A stretch of DNA of 64,000 bases, taken from positions 25,471,001 through 25,535,000 of the forward strand of contig CM048552.1 in assembly GCA_026413225.1 (NCBI GenBank), written 5' to 3'. Positions 1 to 12,900 of the stretch are shown here, one piece after another (the first letter of the stretch is position 1; the number at the start of each line of letters is the position of its first letter). Source of the stretch: Otis tarda. Taxonomy: Eukaryota; Chordata; Aves; Otidiformes; Otididae. Below the pieces are notes generated by a model that saw nothing but the letters and a program-made list of their open reading frames with translations, did no database searches and had not been told where the DNA came from. Position numbers and translations under genes: made by a program.

Positions 1-3000
1 ACCTCTCAGTGAGACAAAAGAGCAACAAACAACTGGTTTCAGGCTCATCAGAAGTAAACCACAACTAGGAACTCTTTGCCTTAGATTAATGCTACCATTT
101 CATCTTTTACTTACTGGCCCAGAAGTAACCTGCAAATACACACATGCGCACCCTTCTTTGGGGACAGACAATTCCAGCACCTGCGTGAAGAGCTGCAGAC
201 AAATGGTATAGCCTCATTCTCCACAGTCACACTGTTTCTCTTGCCTGCTCTGGACAATGCCTCCTGCATTGTCAGCCAGTGCCCCCAGAGCCAAAGTCAA
301 CCATTCACAATTACCTTTTGGACTACAGACCTTCACTAGATTCTCCTCTGAAATCTTGCCATTCTCTAGATTTTCAAACTGCATCATAAATTCTTCACAA
401 CACCAAAACAGAAATACAGCCCTTGTTCACTGCTAGGTCTGACCATGACTCCAAATGCTTCCAGTGCTTCTTTTCAGTGCAAGAGCTTTTTACCATTTAG
501 CATACTTGTGATGAAATTCATACTTCTCTCAAAGTCCCCAAGTTAATCTTAATTCTAATTCATCTAATAAGCCAAAGGAACCTCAAATTTTCACCTATCA
601 GAAATTATCAGATAATGTGGAAACTTCCTTCTTTCTCATAAGCTTTGAGTTATTGTCTATCAGTTTTTTCCATTCCCAAGGCTCTTTTTGAAAATTAAGA
701 AAAAAATTGGCTTTTCAATTGCTTGTAGCTGATAACATAGTTGTTTGAAACCCTTCAATATTTGTTGAGCCATCTGTCAAAGCAGGCAGGAGAGCATCTC
801 GTAACATAAACAGTTGCATCTCTGACTCCTCTATAAGAGCTCTGGCATTTCAAATTACTGCTACTCAGCCACTTGGTCTTCAAACCTTTTCCATATTATC
901 TTTCTTTCCCTTGTCCTCTTTCATCTTCATTTTAGTGTCACATATGGTCCTTTATCCAGTCAAGAAAAGCATTCTGTAAGACCTTAGTTAAAATTTTTTC
1001 AAAATGGCTGTTCGTTCACCTAAAACTCAACACGGAATATCTATCTGAGAGTTTCTAGAACTTGTTCTACAAGTGATGGAAGGTGTTAATTAGATGGCTA
1101 GACTCAAAAATTTCCTTGAATACAGCATGCTCGTTTCATTCCTCCTATGGAGCTATAAGCAGTTGTAGATCTTGTTCAAGTAGAGTCACATGCGGAATTT
1201 TTCTCCGAGTTGTCAGATAGGGGGGAATTCTTACTTATCATGTAATTAGAGCATTCTGGTCATGGTTAGCAATCATAGCACCTTGAGTTTAGACTTTAAA
1301 TTTTATTGAGTCCCCTGGTTTTCCTACCTTACTTTATGCACTGCTCACCATTCTCCCGAGTGCCTTCCAGTAAAGTCCACTGCCATAGTCACTAAGTCTG
1401 CTATTCAGGAGGGCTCCCTCTCCCCTTTGCCCTCTGGATATCATCTTAAAGCTTAAGAGAAGCACAGCATGATTTGGCTACAGGCATGATCAGTACGTTG
1501 TGTTTGAAGAGAGCCTTCTGCGTTGGTTAGCTGTTGCCTTAAGAAGGTTTGAGAAGCAGATCCAGGGGAGGATTACCTTATCTCAGACAAACCGTTGGTG
1601 CCTCTGGCCTGCTTCATGGTCAACCAGAGCGGCGATTCATGGACAACAGGGGAAGAGTACAGCAAGATGGCTCAGTAACGTACCAGTTGCAGCTATTTCT
1701 CTCAGTTGCCTCTCCGGCTTCTTAGTTTCAGTGTATGTAATCTTGGGTCGTCGTACCATGAACGGTGTCCCACTTCCTTCTTTCCTGAACCAGAAGCCAA
1801 CAGGTGCTGCTCCTTTACCATTCGTGGATCCTGAATCAAGTGAATAGCAGCAGTAAGGAAAGCCTTTTCTGTCTGTCACACAACATTCAATCTAGAGATT
1901 TTTTGGCCTTTATTTTTTGTGATAAATAGTTGAAAACCTATTAACCTTTAAAGCTTGTCTCCTGGAGTCAAATAATCTTCCATGAGGATCTGACTTTTTT
2001 TTTTTGTCAGAGGTGGCTGTTTTTAATGGAATTTGGCATTTACAATTTCATACTTTGCAAAATAAATGTTGAAAAAAATGACATTAAATTCGGGTAAAAA
2101 AAATATATTCCTAGTAAATGTCATTTTATTGGAAACTTATGATTTTTGAATAATTTCTCTTAGTTCTTGTTTTTCTTGGTCACACAGTGAGTTACTGATC
2201 ATATTCCATTCCTACAAAATTATACTTGCCTTGTGGAGAGAATGAAAAAAAAACAACACCAAGAAAAGAAAAAAAAAAAGCAAAAATACAGGAATTGATC
2301 TTAGAATACACATAGGTCCATTAATTTAATGTGCTATGGAGATAAAGTTGCAGACACTGTTGAGGGACAACAGTGATTTCTCATGGCTCATGGGAATTAT
2401 GTGTAGTTTTGACATGCATCTGTAGGAGAATAATTACTTATTATTTTCAGAGAGTAAGAAACCACTGTCTTCTGAAGATTGTGTAAGTAACAGATGTCAG
2501 ACAGTTAGGGGTGATTTAAGACCTTAGCAGATCAAGAGAATATTATATTGGTCAAGACATTAATATGATTAGAATAAAAATATAAGGAACTATGGAAAGT
2601 TCTTTTACGTATTTTTAACACATTCTTTCACTCTTCTGAAATGTCTGCTGATGTTTGTCTGAGATGTGTTCACATTTTCCAAATGCTTTTAAATTTTAAA
2701 TGAAACTAAAACCAAAAAATAAAATGATTGGTTTTGGTACCTGGCATAGATACATGTGTGTGGGCAAGCACATCTTATAGTTTTATTTTCTCTTAATTTA
2801 AATGCACACTTAGTAGGTGCGCTGACTAAAAAAATCATTCCTAAATACATTAAGCAGATCAGATTAATGTTTTGGTTTGTATGGCAACTCAGAGACAGAT
2901 GAAAAATAGCCTTTAAAAACTTACAACTCTGGAAACTGTTCAGCTAGCTGCTGCTAAGTTGGGCTGCTGTTTATACTGACCGCTGTACTTCTACTCCGAG

Positions 3001-3922
3001 CATTATGCTGTTAGCTCTTCCAAGTAGCCTTGAACCACGAAGATAGGGTTAGTCTTTACAAGTCACATTTTCTGTGAAGTGACTACTGGGAACAATCTTT
3101 GCTGTCAGATGAATGTTTCTAAAGGAAGAATTACTGTTTAAACGATGTGCCTCCTTGGCAGAATGGGATCCCTAGTTCCTGTTAATTTCAGGAGGGAACT
3201 CTGTAGTATTATCTAAAAAAGTTTTTCTGATTTATTTTAAAAGCATTTACTTAAAGGCACCTTCTTTATGAAAAAGCAAAATAAAAAGGCTGTGGAGAAT
3301 GAAGTCTGTTTTATTATGCCTTTTAAGGCCTATTAATTTGTTACCATCTATTCTGCTTTGTTGGTGAAATTTTAATTTTGCCCTTGCTTGAGCATATTGT
3401 AAGATTTGTACAAACTGCAGCTCACTGTGCTAACAGAAAGGCTCTTTTAGGATGAACAATTGGAGCTCATTTTATTTCTAGAGGACATTTAAAATAACTT
3501 ATGAATGAGAGTTGTCAGACATGAAATGCTGTATTAATTAAATCTTATTCTAGTCTTTTTGCTTCTCCAGCTAAACCAACCCTTTAGAAAAAAAAAATAC
3601 ATGGCCACCTTAATTATATAGGAGAAGACAAAAAGTATCCTTCACATTCCTTCGCCTGAATAAGAATAAGAACCCAATTCATCTAAATAATAACCCCATT
3701 AGCTGCTTAACTCAACAGTGTACATGGGAAAATTTTCAACACAGAATGTAAGAAAGTGTTGATTGGGTGGATCGTTTTCAAGGGTTTGTTCTTCTGATGT
3801 GCAAAATGATAATTTTAAGTAAATCTGATCTGGCAGGGTTATCAGCTTTGTACCATTTATGACTTATGACAAAAGTGTGTGTTCGTATACATGCTAATGC
3901 TTCTTTATCTTTTGAAATACAG
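1..3922. other. CADPS2: CADPS2 intron (partial), no exon seen
   Basis: AT-rich single-copy DNA leading to the first CADPS2 exon in the window. I looked for splice-bounded reading frames resembling the preceding CADPS2 exons and found none. The longest open frame (1500-1847, +) has no recognisable family resemblance and no splice context. The tract ends with a pyrimidine-rich acceptor at 3921-3922. Confidence 0.7.
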
Positions 3923-3997
3923 CAACAATACCATTCAAAAATAGATGACTTGATTGAAGAAACTGTTAAAGAAATTATTTCACTTCTTGTTTCAAAG
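3923..3997 (+). CDS. CADPS2: CADPS2 exon (25 residues)
   Basis: Exon with acceptor AG at 3921-3922 and donor GTAAAA at 3998. It reads [20 protein letters not shown] and then LLVSK, a helical segment with the family signature DLIEETVKE. Phase 0 at both ends. It belongs to the end of the MUN-domain side of the protein, which is the part of CAPS related to Munc13. Confidence 0.9.
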
Positions 3998-6900
3998 GTA
4001 AAACTATTTAGATTTTAATTTATAATAAAGCAGAAAATATATCTCTTAATCACTGAACTCCTGAAATGTCTTTAAATAACACAGTTTTGCTATACACAGT
4101 GAGATTGAGGGGGGACAACAACATGATTTGTAAATAATAGTCATGTTAATCATATTGAGTTTATAAAATTAAATTTTATAACCCATTAGGTAAACAATTT
4201 CTCTGCAACCTGCTAATCGAAGAAGTTTCTCTTCAGTATTTCTATTATAGATAAGACCTGCTAGCTGCTAGTAGAACTGGTAGGACTTGATTATGTCAAT
4301 ATTATCTTAAGTAGCAGCATGTTTCATTTTTTGTGTAATTTTTCACATTAAAACTTTCTTCCTATCACTAAGTAATATTTGAATTTTGTATTTAGAGATA
4401 GGCAACATCCAGAGTATCGGTATAACTTTTTAATGAGATTTTGTTCCACAAGCCATTTAGTTTAAAAATATTTTGTAAGTTGTTAATTCTTGAAATTGCC
4501 TTTGTAAGTTTTTCTATTTAAAAAGACAATATGTTTTAACATGATATAGGGACTTGAAGAATAAGTGAAGAAAATTTAAACAGTGTCTTGCGTTACTGTA
4601 GCACATCTAGTAAACGTCTTAAGTGCTTGATATAAAAGAAAAGCTTTCAGTCCCTAATAGTTTGAAGAACACTGCAAATAGTGACAGAAAAGAAAGATTT
4701 TATAAGAAGTTTTGTTACCTATGCATTGCAAACTGCCCAGAAATATCTGATTTTCAAAGTAGGAGAAATAAGCCGTATATTTACGATTTGTGAGTTAGTG
4801 ACAAAAAGTAAGACTCTGGTCATATTTTTATCATGCCTTCGTTTTCACTTGTCACAGCTTGCTGACAGGGGGTGGGGGGAGCAGGAATCTCCTTTCAGAT
4901 TGACATCCACCATGCTTGCACAGGAGTTGAAGAGGAAGGCCTGATAGGATCGTTGTAGAACTTTAAGCAAAATTTATCCACTTGCTGATAAATGTGTAGA
5001 TAACTACAAATAGTGCAATTCGACAGAGTTCTATGTGCCATGTGTCATCACTCCAAACTAACTTGTCAGTTTATGGTTTTAGTGTTATTGAAGAGAAAGA
5101 GTAAGAAAGGGGAATTTAATCAGAGCAAATCATATAAAAATTAAAGCTTTTGATTAATTTTTTTCAATATCTGAAATTACAGAAGAAGGAGAGAAAGAGT
5201 CATATTTCTCCTGGATATATATGTACAAGAAATTCTAGAGATAACTGCTGTCAGTACAGAGGGATATGCATTATTAGTTATCACATATCCTACTACCAGA
5301 GGTTGAAATCTGGGAACAAGAAGCAAATATTCTGTGTCATTGCCTGATCATTAGAAGCTTAACCAGCCTATCCCCACCCAAGATGTGAAATGTCAATGAC
5401 ATCCTCTTTGCTTCTGTTTCAAGGCAGAAAGCCTCTGAGGGTATAGAGGAAGGCTGATGTTTTGCTCTTAGTTTTGGCTAGGAAAAATGCGCGTCACTGT
5501 GTATGGTATCCATGTGTGTTCATTTTTTTCATTTAATATATTTTCATTATTTTTAGCCTTTGCCTCTGTATTATTTCCTTTGTGTTCCAGTGGAATAAGT
5601 GTTTCAATTATTGTTTTTAGCTGCAATTCATCTATGAAAATGAAAAGAATATTTTCACTTCAGTGAGACTTTGCTTGGTAAAGACTGTACTGTGCGTTTT
5701 GTACGCACGACTAACCAAGCTAAAGCATTTAACAAATTACAGGAATAGCACAAAACAATGAGACAAAGCACGATGTGTCTCAGGGTAACCAATTCAGAGA
5801 ATGTGAGGTATACACAGAAATGCTCTTAAAGCTTCACATGTCTGTACACTGAGATCTCAGAAAACAAGTTTCCAGTTTCATAACTAAGCCTTTCATTTAA
5901 ATGGACGTCCTTGACACTGCAATGTTTTGCTCTCTGTTCTTTTGTGTCCCACTTCTATTGGAACCGTTTGTTGGCCTGGTGGACACCATGTTGTTTGTGA
6001 GATCAGCCCCTTCCAGAGCGGATCTTTGCACAATAAGATTGAACACCTTTCTGCAGAAAGAATCCTTGCCAGTCAGATAAAATGCGTTAAAGTATAAACA
6101 GCAGCTTCTCACGGGCATGCAACAGCAAAGCAGGAAGCTGGTATTTGGTCTAATAAAGGGACTGTAATTATACTGTGCATGGGGTGCAGAAACAACTGCC
6201 ACTCTCTCTCTCATGATGTGGTTTTAGTCCTTGATTGGCACCTACATACTGGTGTCTTAATTAATCACTGTAAATATGACAGGTTAGATTGATAAATGAC
6301 AAATGTAGGTTTGCACTTACTCCTGCTCCCTGAACTGTTAAGGGCAGGGCTTATTGTAAAGTGATGATCTCAGTTCCTCTGGAGGTGACACTGTTGTGAC
6401 ACTGTTACAGTGCCCATTAACAGCATGCCAGATGGAATTTTTTTCTGTCCTCACACTCATAAAATGATACTCATGGTTGTGGGAATGACTGTGTTGGGAG
6501 CAAGGGATGACTTTTAAAACAATCTTTATATAAACTGGAAAGCAATTCATATGTGTAAAATAAATGTGCACGAATACAATGGCTGACAGATATTTTATGT
6601 TATATACCATGGATTACTTGAGCAACATAACATCACAGAGGGACATGAGGAGGGGATTTGTTTGCTTTAAGACTCATTTGGGAGAGTTTAAACATTAAGG
6701 CTGTAATTAATGCAATTAGTAAGATTTTCTGGTTTTTTGGTCAGAAATAAATTTTATCAAAAACACCTTTTTACCACTTGCTGAGAAGTCACACTGCTCA
6801 AAGAACCGCAGGTGAAAGTATGGGGGAGAGGAGCCACACCATACCAGAGATTCGGGGCCTACATTTTCTTGCCCCTTCTTGTCCATGTAGTAGCAGTTCA

Positions 6901-9900
6901 ACAGCACAGGCCATTGCTGAAGATGAGCTGACAGAAAACTCAAGTGCTATTGCACTTTTGGGTGAAATCTGAGCTGGGTTTCAATAGCAAAGGTAAGAGG
7001 AACATGGTATCGAGATCACCACCTTTAACAATTGTGCTCCATTGTCTTTGAAGCCGTGATCTTAGAAACTGTGGTCGTAGAAAATAACCTATATTTTCTA
7101 CCCAAAATACATGCTAGGTACACACACTCCTACGTTTAACCACGTGTTAAACCACGAGGCAGCAAAGTGGTGTTGGGGAGCAGGCCCACATCAGGAGAAT
7201 TTTGGGGTTGGTTTTCTATTTCTGCAGTGGTTCAACAGTAATTTCCATCAGTTCGATCGATAGGTGAAGATGAAAAGAATGTTGTCCTTGAGTTCAGCAC
7301 TTTGTGAGATGGAGAAAGGGATGAAATTTACAGTTTGCATTGTCCTGCTGAATGACAAAAATCCGAGAAAGAAAAACTCACATTCTCATTAAAAATATTT
7401 ACCTTTCATATTGTGCATTTATATTTTTCTCTATGCTTTTCCTCCAGGTTGTTTCAGTGTTGGAAGGTGTGCTTTCTAAATTGTCAAGGTACGATGAAGG
7501 CACTTTCTTCTCATCATTAGTTTCATTCACTGTAAGTGTTTGGATTTGCAATGCTTCTTCTTCTTTCTGTGCATAATTCTGAAATCGTGCAAAATCTGTA
7601 GTAATAAGTACTTACTACGTGTTGCTTTATTTTTAATTTTCTAAAGGTGAAAGCAGCTGCAAAATATGTTGACGTTCCTGTAAGTACAACCCTTTTAATT
7701 TATTTTTCCTTACGTTCATAGTAATTCAAAAAATAGGGGTTTTGTTAGCTCACGTTTTTTTATTGTTGACATTTTGCTTTCCTACAGAGATTCATTATAG
7801 CTTTACACAGGGTATTTAAACAGCCACTACAACACTCAAAGGGCATTTCATTTCCCTCAAGCAACAAGTAACTCTCAAAGCAGAGCTTAGAAAGGTTATT
7901 CTCAATGCACTTTTCCAGTTGTGGAAGAGTGAAGATTGTGACTTAGATACTCTTCTGCAGGGGTCTTTCCATCATTTGGATAAATTGTTCAAGTGTACAG
8001 TATAAGCAAAAAGTAAAAGCATCATACTTTAATATCATTTATTTATTGATCTCTTATTTCAGAACCCACTCTTACTGATTTAATCCCTTGCTTGCTAAGT
8101 CTCTATTTAATTTACTGTTGCTTATGCAATGTCTGTGTGGTATAAATAAAAACAAAAAAGGGTACTTGTTGGAGCTTTTTTATACATAAAAGCAAATTTC
8201 ATGTATTAGAATATTTTTATTGGAATATCATAGTGGAATATCTTTACTTTATAAAAGCAAGGAAGAAGTTATCAAATATTGTCATTATCACTGACAATAA
8301 ATATCCTTTGTTCTCTCACAAGTCTGTGTTCTCATCCCCTTTTAATGTGATTCTAAGACATCTTATTTTCCAAGAGTAGCAAAAAATGACTAAAATTATT
8401 ATGTTAATGATGTTACAATAAATAAAATTACAAATATAGAAGGACAACAGACATACTAGACTATATAGTTATAGAAATCCTTTCAGCAGTTCTGTACTTT
8501 AAAATATAATACTTGCAATCTTACATTATTACTTTTTTTTTTTTAATCCATGCATGCTAAGTAAAAGGAAAAATCTCTGTTTCTGGAGTTTGTTATTTTG
8601 CTATCTTTATATTCACTTTCTTTGTAAGGTAACAAATTGTAAAATTTTTGTTTGGATGATGTTTTCAGATTTTTTTTCTTATTTGGTTACTTGTGGACTT
8701 TTTCTTTTCCTTGAATTGTATAAATACTCTTGTGTTTCATAAAAAAGAAAAAAAGTAGGCCCAATCTTGCATTCAAAAGGATCACCTCATACCAAGTCCT
8801 GTTAATTTAGACTATTTCTTGTTAATATATTGAGCTATGGAGCTGTCCCAAAAGGTCCTTGGTGAGGAGTGAGGCACTTAAGACTCAAAAGCCTAAGCAA
8901 AAAATTACTGAACAAATTAGAAATTCATTTATTTCTGTCAGTTAACATGGAAAAAAATCTCCACATTACATAGAATATCTATGAGAAGGAGATGTCAAAA
9001 TCTTTTACCGTTAGCCTTGGTGTGTTGATGTCAAATTTAGTGATAAAGATGAGACTGAAAAGTACCTTTGCCAGAAGTTCAGGGGAATACTGCGAGTCAG
9101 TTCACACAGGGATGTACTGCTCTGGAGGGAGGGGAAGGCAGAGAGGGGAGGTGGTTGCTGGAGCCCTGTTGCCTTTCTCACAGATTATAGACAGGCTATC
9201 AGGATCCTTGCATTTTTACAGCTCCTTTGCTTTTCAGCTATCCCACACACCTTTCCCATCGCCCAAAGTGTAAACGGCCCTGGAATAACAGTACAGCAGT
9301 TGTGAACTGCAGGTGTAAACTGTACGTCAGGGAGGCTGTGGATCTGACCAAGCAAACATTTTCCAAATTTTGGAGCTCATTTTTCCTAGATTGAAAGAGT
9401 TTGATAGGCTGGGGTTTGGTTTTGCTTCTTCACATTCTTCCACTTGTTGTGAAGACACAGTTGAGGCCAAGAAGAGCCATTACTGTCACAACTGACAGGA
9501 AGTGTCCAGTCTGAACAGGATCTAAAATCACCGGTTGTGGAAGTTACAAATTCCAACTGCAAAAGGAGGCTGTAAGTCATCACGTTACACGGTCGTCTGG
9601 GCTCACAACTGAAGTGAGAAGTGGAGAGAGGGGCAACACAGGGGGAGGAATTTACGCAGAGCTCTTGGTCTTGTGATGGTAACCTAGCAAGCCTGCACTG
9701 AAGCTAATTAAATGTCTCCTATTTTGAACTGATATGGTTTAAAATTTCTTGTCGCTCCTTTACTGTATAGCTGCGTATATGGAAGTGACTTAAAGGGGAC
9801 AACAGTAGGCCCTTTCTTTTGATATAGTTGCAAATTTGTGCAGAATTGCACTTTGTTAGATGACCATATTCTCCCCCCATGCCCCATCTCCATTTGAGGA

Positions 9901-12900
9901 TCTTGTTGGGTCACCTTAGCGTTGTCCTTGGGGTCCCTGAAACAGAGTTGTTGATCACTTGGTGGACCTTGGGGAGGAGGATGTTCGGAGGGGGGCAAAA
10001 AGCCTTTCTGAGTTTTTTAAGTGTGCGAATACAACAGAGTTTTTGATCTTTGATTCCCAGGCTGAATGTTTGTCAAAGAGGGAAAAATATGCTGGTTTGT
10101 AGTGAAATAAGAAAAAAGTAACTAGACTGAAAGAGATGGTAGTGCTGAGCAGAATGTTTTACAGAGAGAGGATGAGAGGTAAAGGGGATAAAAAAAGTGA
10201 AAAGGTAAATAGAAATAATAAAGGATTCAAAAAGGAGAAGGACATTCTTGGATTATTCTTGGTGGTCATTTTGAGGAAAAGGTTAATTCTATTAATATTA
10301 ATAGACAATTTAGACATTAAGTAGTTGAGCACAAAGATGCACACTCTCCAGAAGGCATCCTTCAACTTCTCAGGGCTGGGGTGGGAAATATGTTTCAAAC
10401 TTGCAGTTCCTTTGGCAGATATATTTGTGAAGATATTTTATTGCTATTGACACTTCCATTCTTGCCAGAGAACTAAGAACAACTTCATTCAAAAAAGAAG
10501 TTGTTTCATCTTTTTTTTTAACCTGTTCAAGAAAACATTCAACATAAACCTCCAATTTTCAGAATGCCCTTTGGCAAGTGGGACATACACAGTCACAAGG
10601 AGCTCTCATTGCGTTCCCCAGCCATAGGGCTATGTGGACACTGTATATGTTTTGGTAACTGAAACACCAACAGACATACTAGGGACAGTGCCAAATAACC
10701 CAGATTAAGAAGAGTAACAGCAATGAAGGCTTATGATTCCCTAAAAAAAGAATGAAAAAATCTAGTTGCTATTACGCTCTTTTGGTGGATATTTGTCACA
10801 GTACACTGTGCTCTGAAGTGAAAGAAATTTTGGCTGCTGTGCATGTAAAAGTAACTAAATGTTCAGAGGAAAAGAATACAAACATTACAAATGTAAGTAC
10901 TATGTCAAGGATGCAATTTGTTCTCTTGTTAATGCTGTGTTGTGGTGTTTGGGGGTGCGGGAGCTGATTTAAGTTAATAAAAAAAAAAAAAAACAACTCG
11001 CCTAAGTCCGCTGTAACTCTTTGTTAGTTTCTCTTGAAGCCCAAGAAATCCTTAGGAGATGTGGAAGTACAACCTGTCTAATTATTTTCTTCTTTTTTTT
11101 TTTTAATGTTCTGTTCACAAAGCCAGTTAATTAATGAGAATAGGAAAAGAATGCAGTAGAATTAAGAGGAAAAAAAAAAATGTATATTGTTAATCTCAAA
11201 TGATTATTATTCCTCAATCATGTAGCTAATTTCATTGTGTTCAGTTTCTCATCATGTAAGTCATTTTTGCACACAAATAATTGTGTCTCTAGCTGGTCAT
11301 TTCTAGACACGTTTGCCTCATTTACAAATATAACCAGAGCAATTACTCATACGAATTGAGCATCCAGTTACATGCATATTTATATACCGCTTTTTGTTCA
11401 GAAAGGTATGTTTAAATCCCTTTGTAGGAGCCAGTAATCTGTGCCAGTCATTTAGAGGGCACAGAAGGAACCTAATCCTCCCTCACTTCATGTAGGCCAC
11501 CTGTCATACCAAGTGCAGAGCGGCCATCTGAAGGACCCGGGGCTGACAGCAGTGCACGGCTCGCACAATGCCAGGCCTCTCACGCCACTCTTGCCTTTAT
11601 GTGGGGATCAAAGGTATGAAAAGGGGCCTCACACATGTGCCAACATTTGACTTACGGGATCCTGGAGAGGCCAGAGTAGGAACTCTGCCTCCTACCAGGC
11701 AGATACACATTGGGACCTTCCGGATACCTCAGTTTCCAAATGCCACACTTGTGTTGCATGGCCTCATTTATGTGGTTTTAAGAAGCAAACAATTTTTTCT
11801 GGGAAATCAGTGTTTATTCAGGTGTGGCCGTACTGTGCCATTCATTTTTAAGCAGGATTTACTTGGAGACTTCTGTTTAAAAATAAAAAGCACAGAACAG
11901 TTGTTATCCTCATGCTCAGGGCTTCTCCTGCCTTCTTCCTTCTCCACCTCTCTATACCCCAATCTGGGAGCTGGCTCATCTGTTTTCAGATCCATAAAGA
12001 GAAGCTATTACAAAACTGGAGGCAAGGCCCTGCATCATCTGTTTTAAGTCAGCAGTGTTTTTGAGATACTTCTTAAATGGAGATCAGAAGGATGGCTGCT
12101 AATTAGCACGAAAGTTAAAATAACATACTTATTTTAGGGGAAAAAAAAAACCATATTTTAATACCTGATTTTTGTCATAGTAACTGTAGCATTTTGAAGA
12201 CCTGTTGCACTCCAGAATCACGATCCTGGTGCAAACACATGCATTTTGAAGACCTGTTGCACTCCAGAATCACGATCCTGGTGCAAACACATGCACACTT
12301 GTGTTGCCCTGTGAATGCAATGAAACTGCACATCTATGAAGAAGTATTTGTGTAAATCCTTGCAGAATCACAGCTTAAGTTCTGTGTGACAGTTCTCAAA
12401 AGACTCACATTTAGCCCTTGCCAACATTGTTTTTTCATCTACAAGATGTATTAGAGGCAGGGAAAATATACTGTATTTTTTCATTTAAGCAAAATATTAT
12501 TTTTTGTAACCATGTGAGAATAAAACATTACTTTTATAATAGACTGATTATACAAATGATGCATCTTTCTGCCTGGCAAGTATTTTAATTTGCAAGAAAT
12601 GAAGGGAGAGAAGGTCTTGTCATGAGTACAAATAGTTTCTATTCAAAAAATATTTTAATGATATTTTAAATCTGTCATTCCAAAGCCCAAGTAATTTTCC
12701 TTGCAGTATTTAGATGAGAAACTTCAGGCAGTGAAATTTTCCAATGTGCTCTTTCAGTTGGTGGTGGACACTGAATAAGGAGCTCCTATGTTTCTCACAA
12801 TAGCCCCCTCCAGCTCATCACTCCTTTTCATTTCATTGTTACATCCATGCTGTAGTTAAAACGCCTCCCTCTAGGATGCAGGAGAGGGGAAGGGGGTGAA

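Noticed and set aside
1500-1847. 115-residue frame near the left end, considered as a CADPS2 exon
   Set aside because: No CAPS-family similarity and no matching acceptor and donor in phase.
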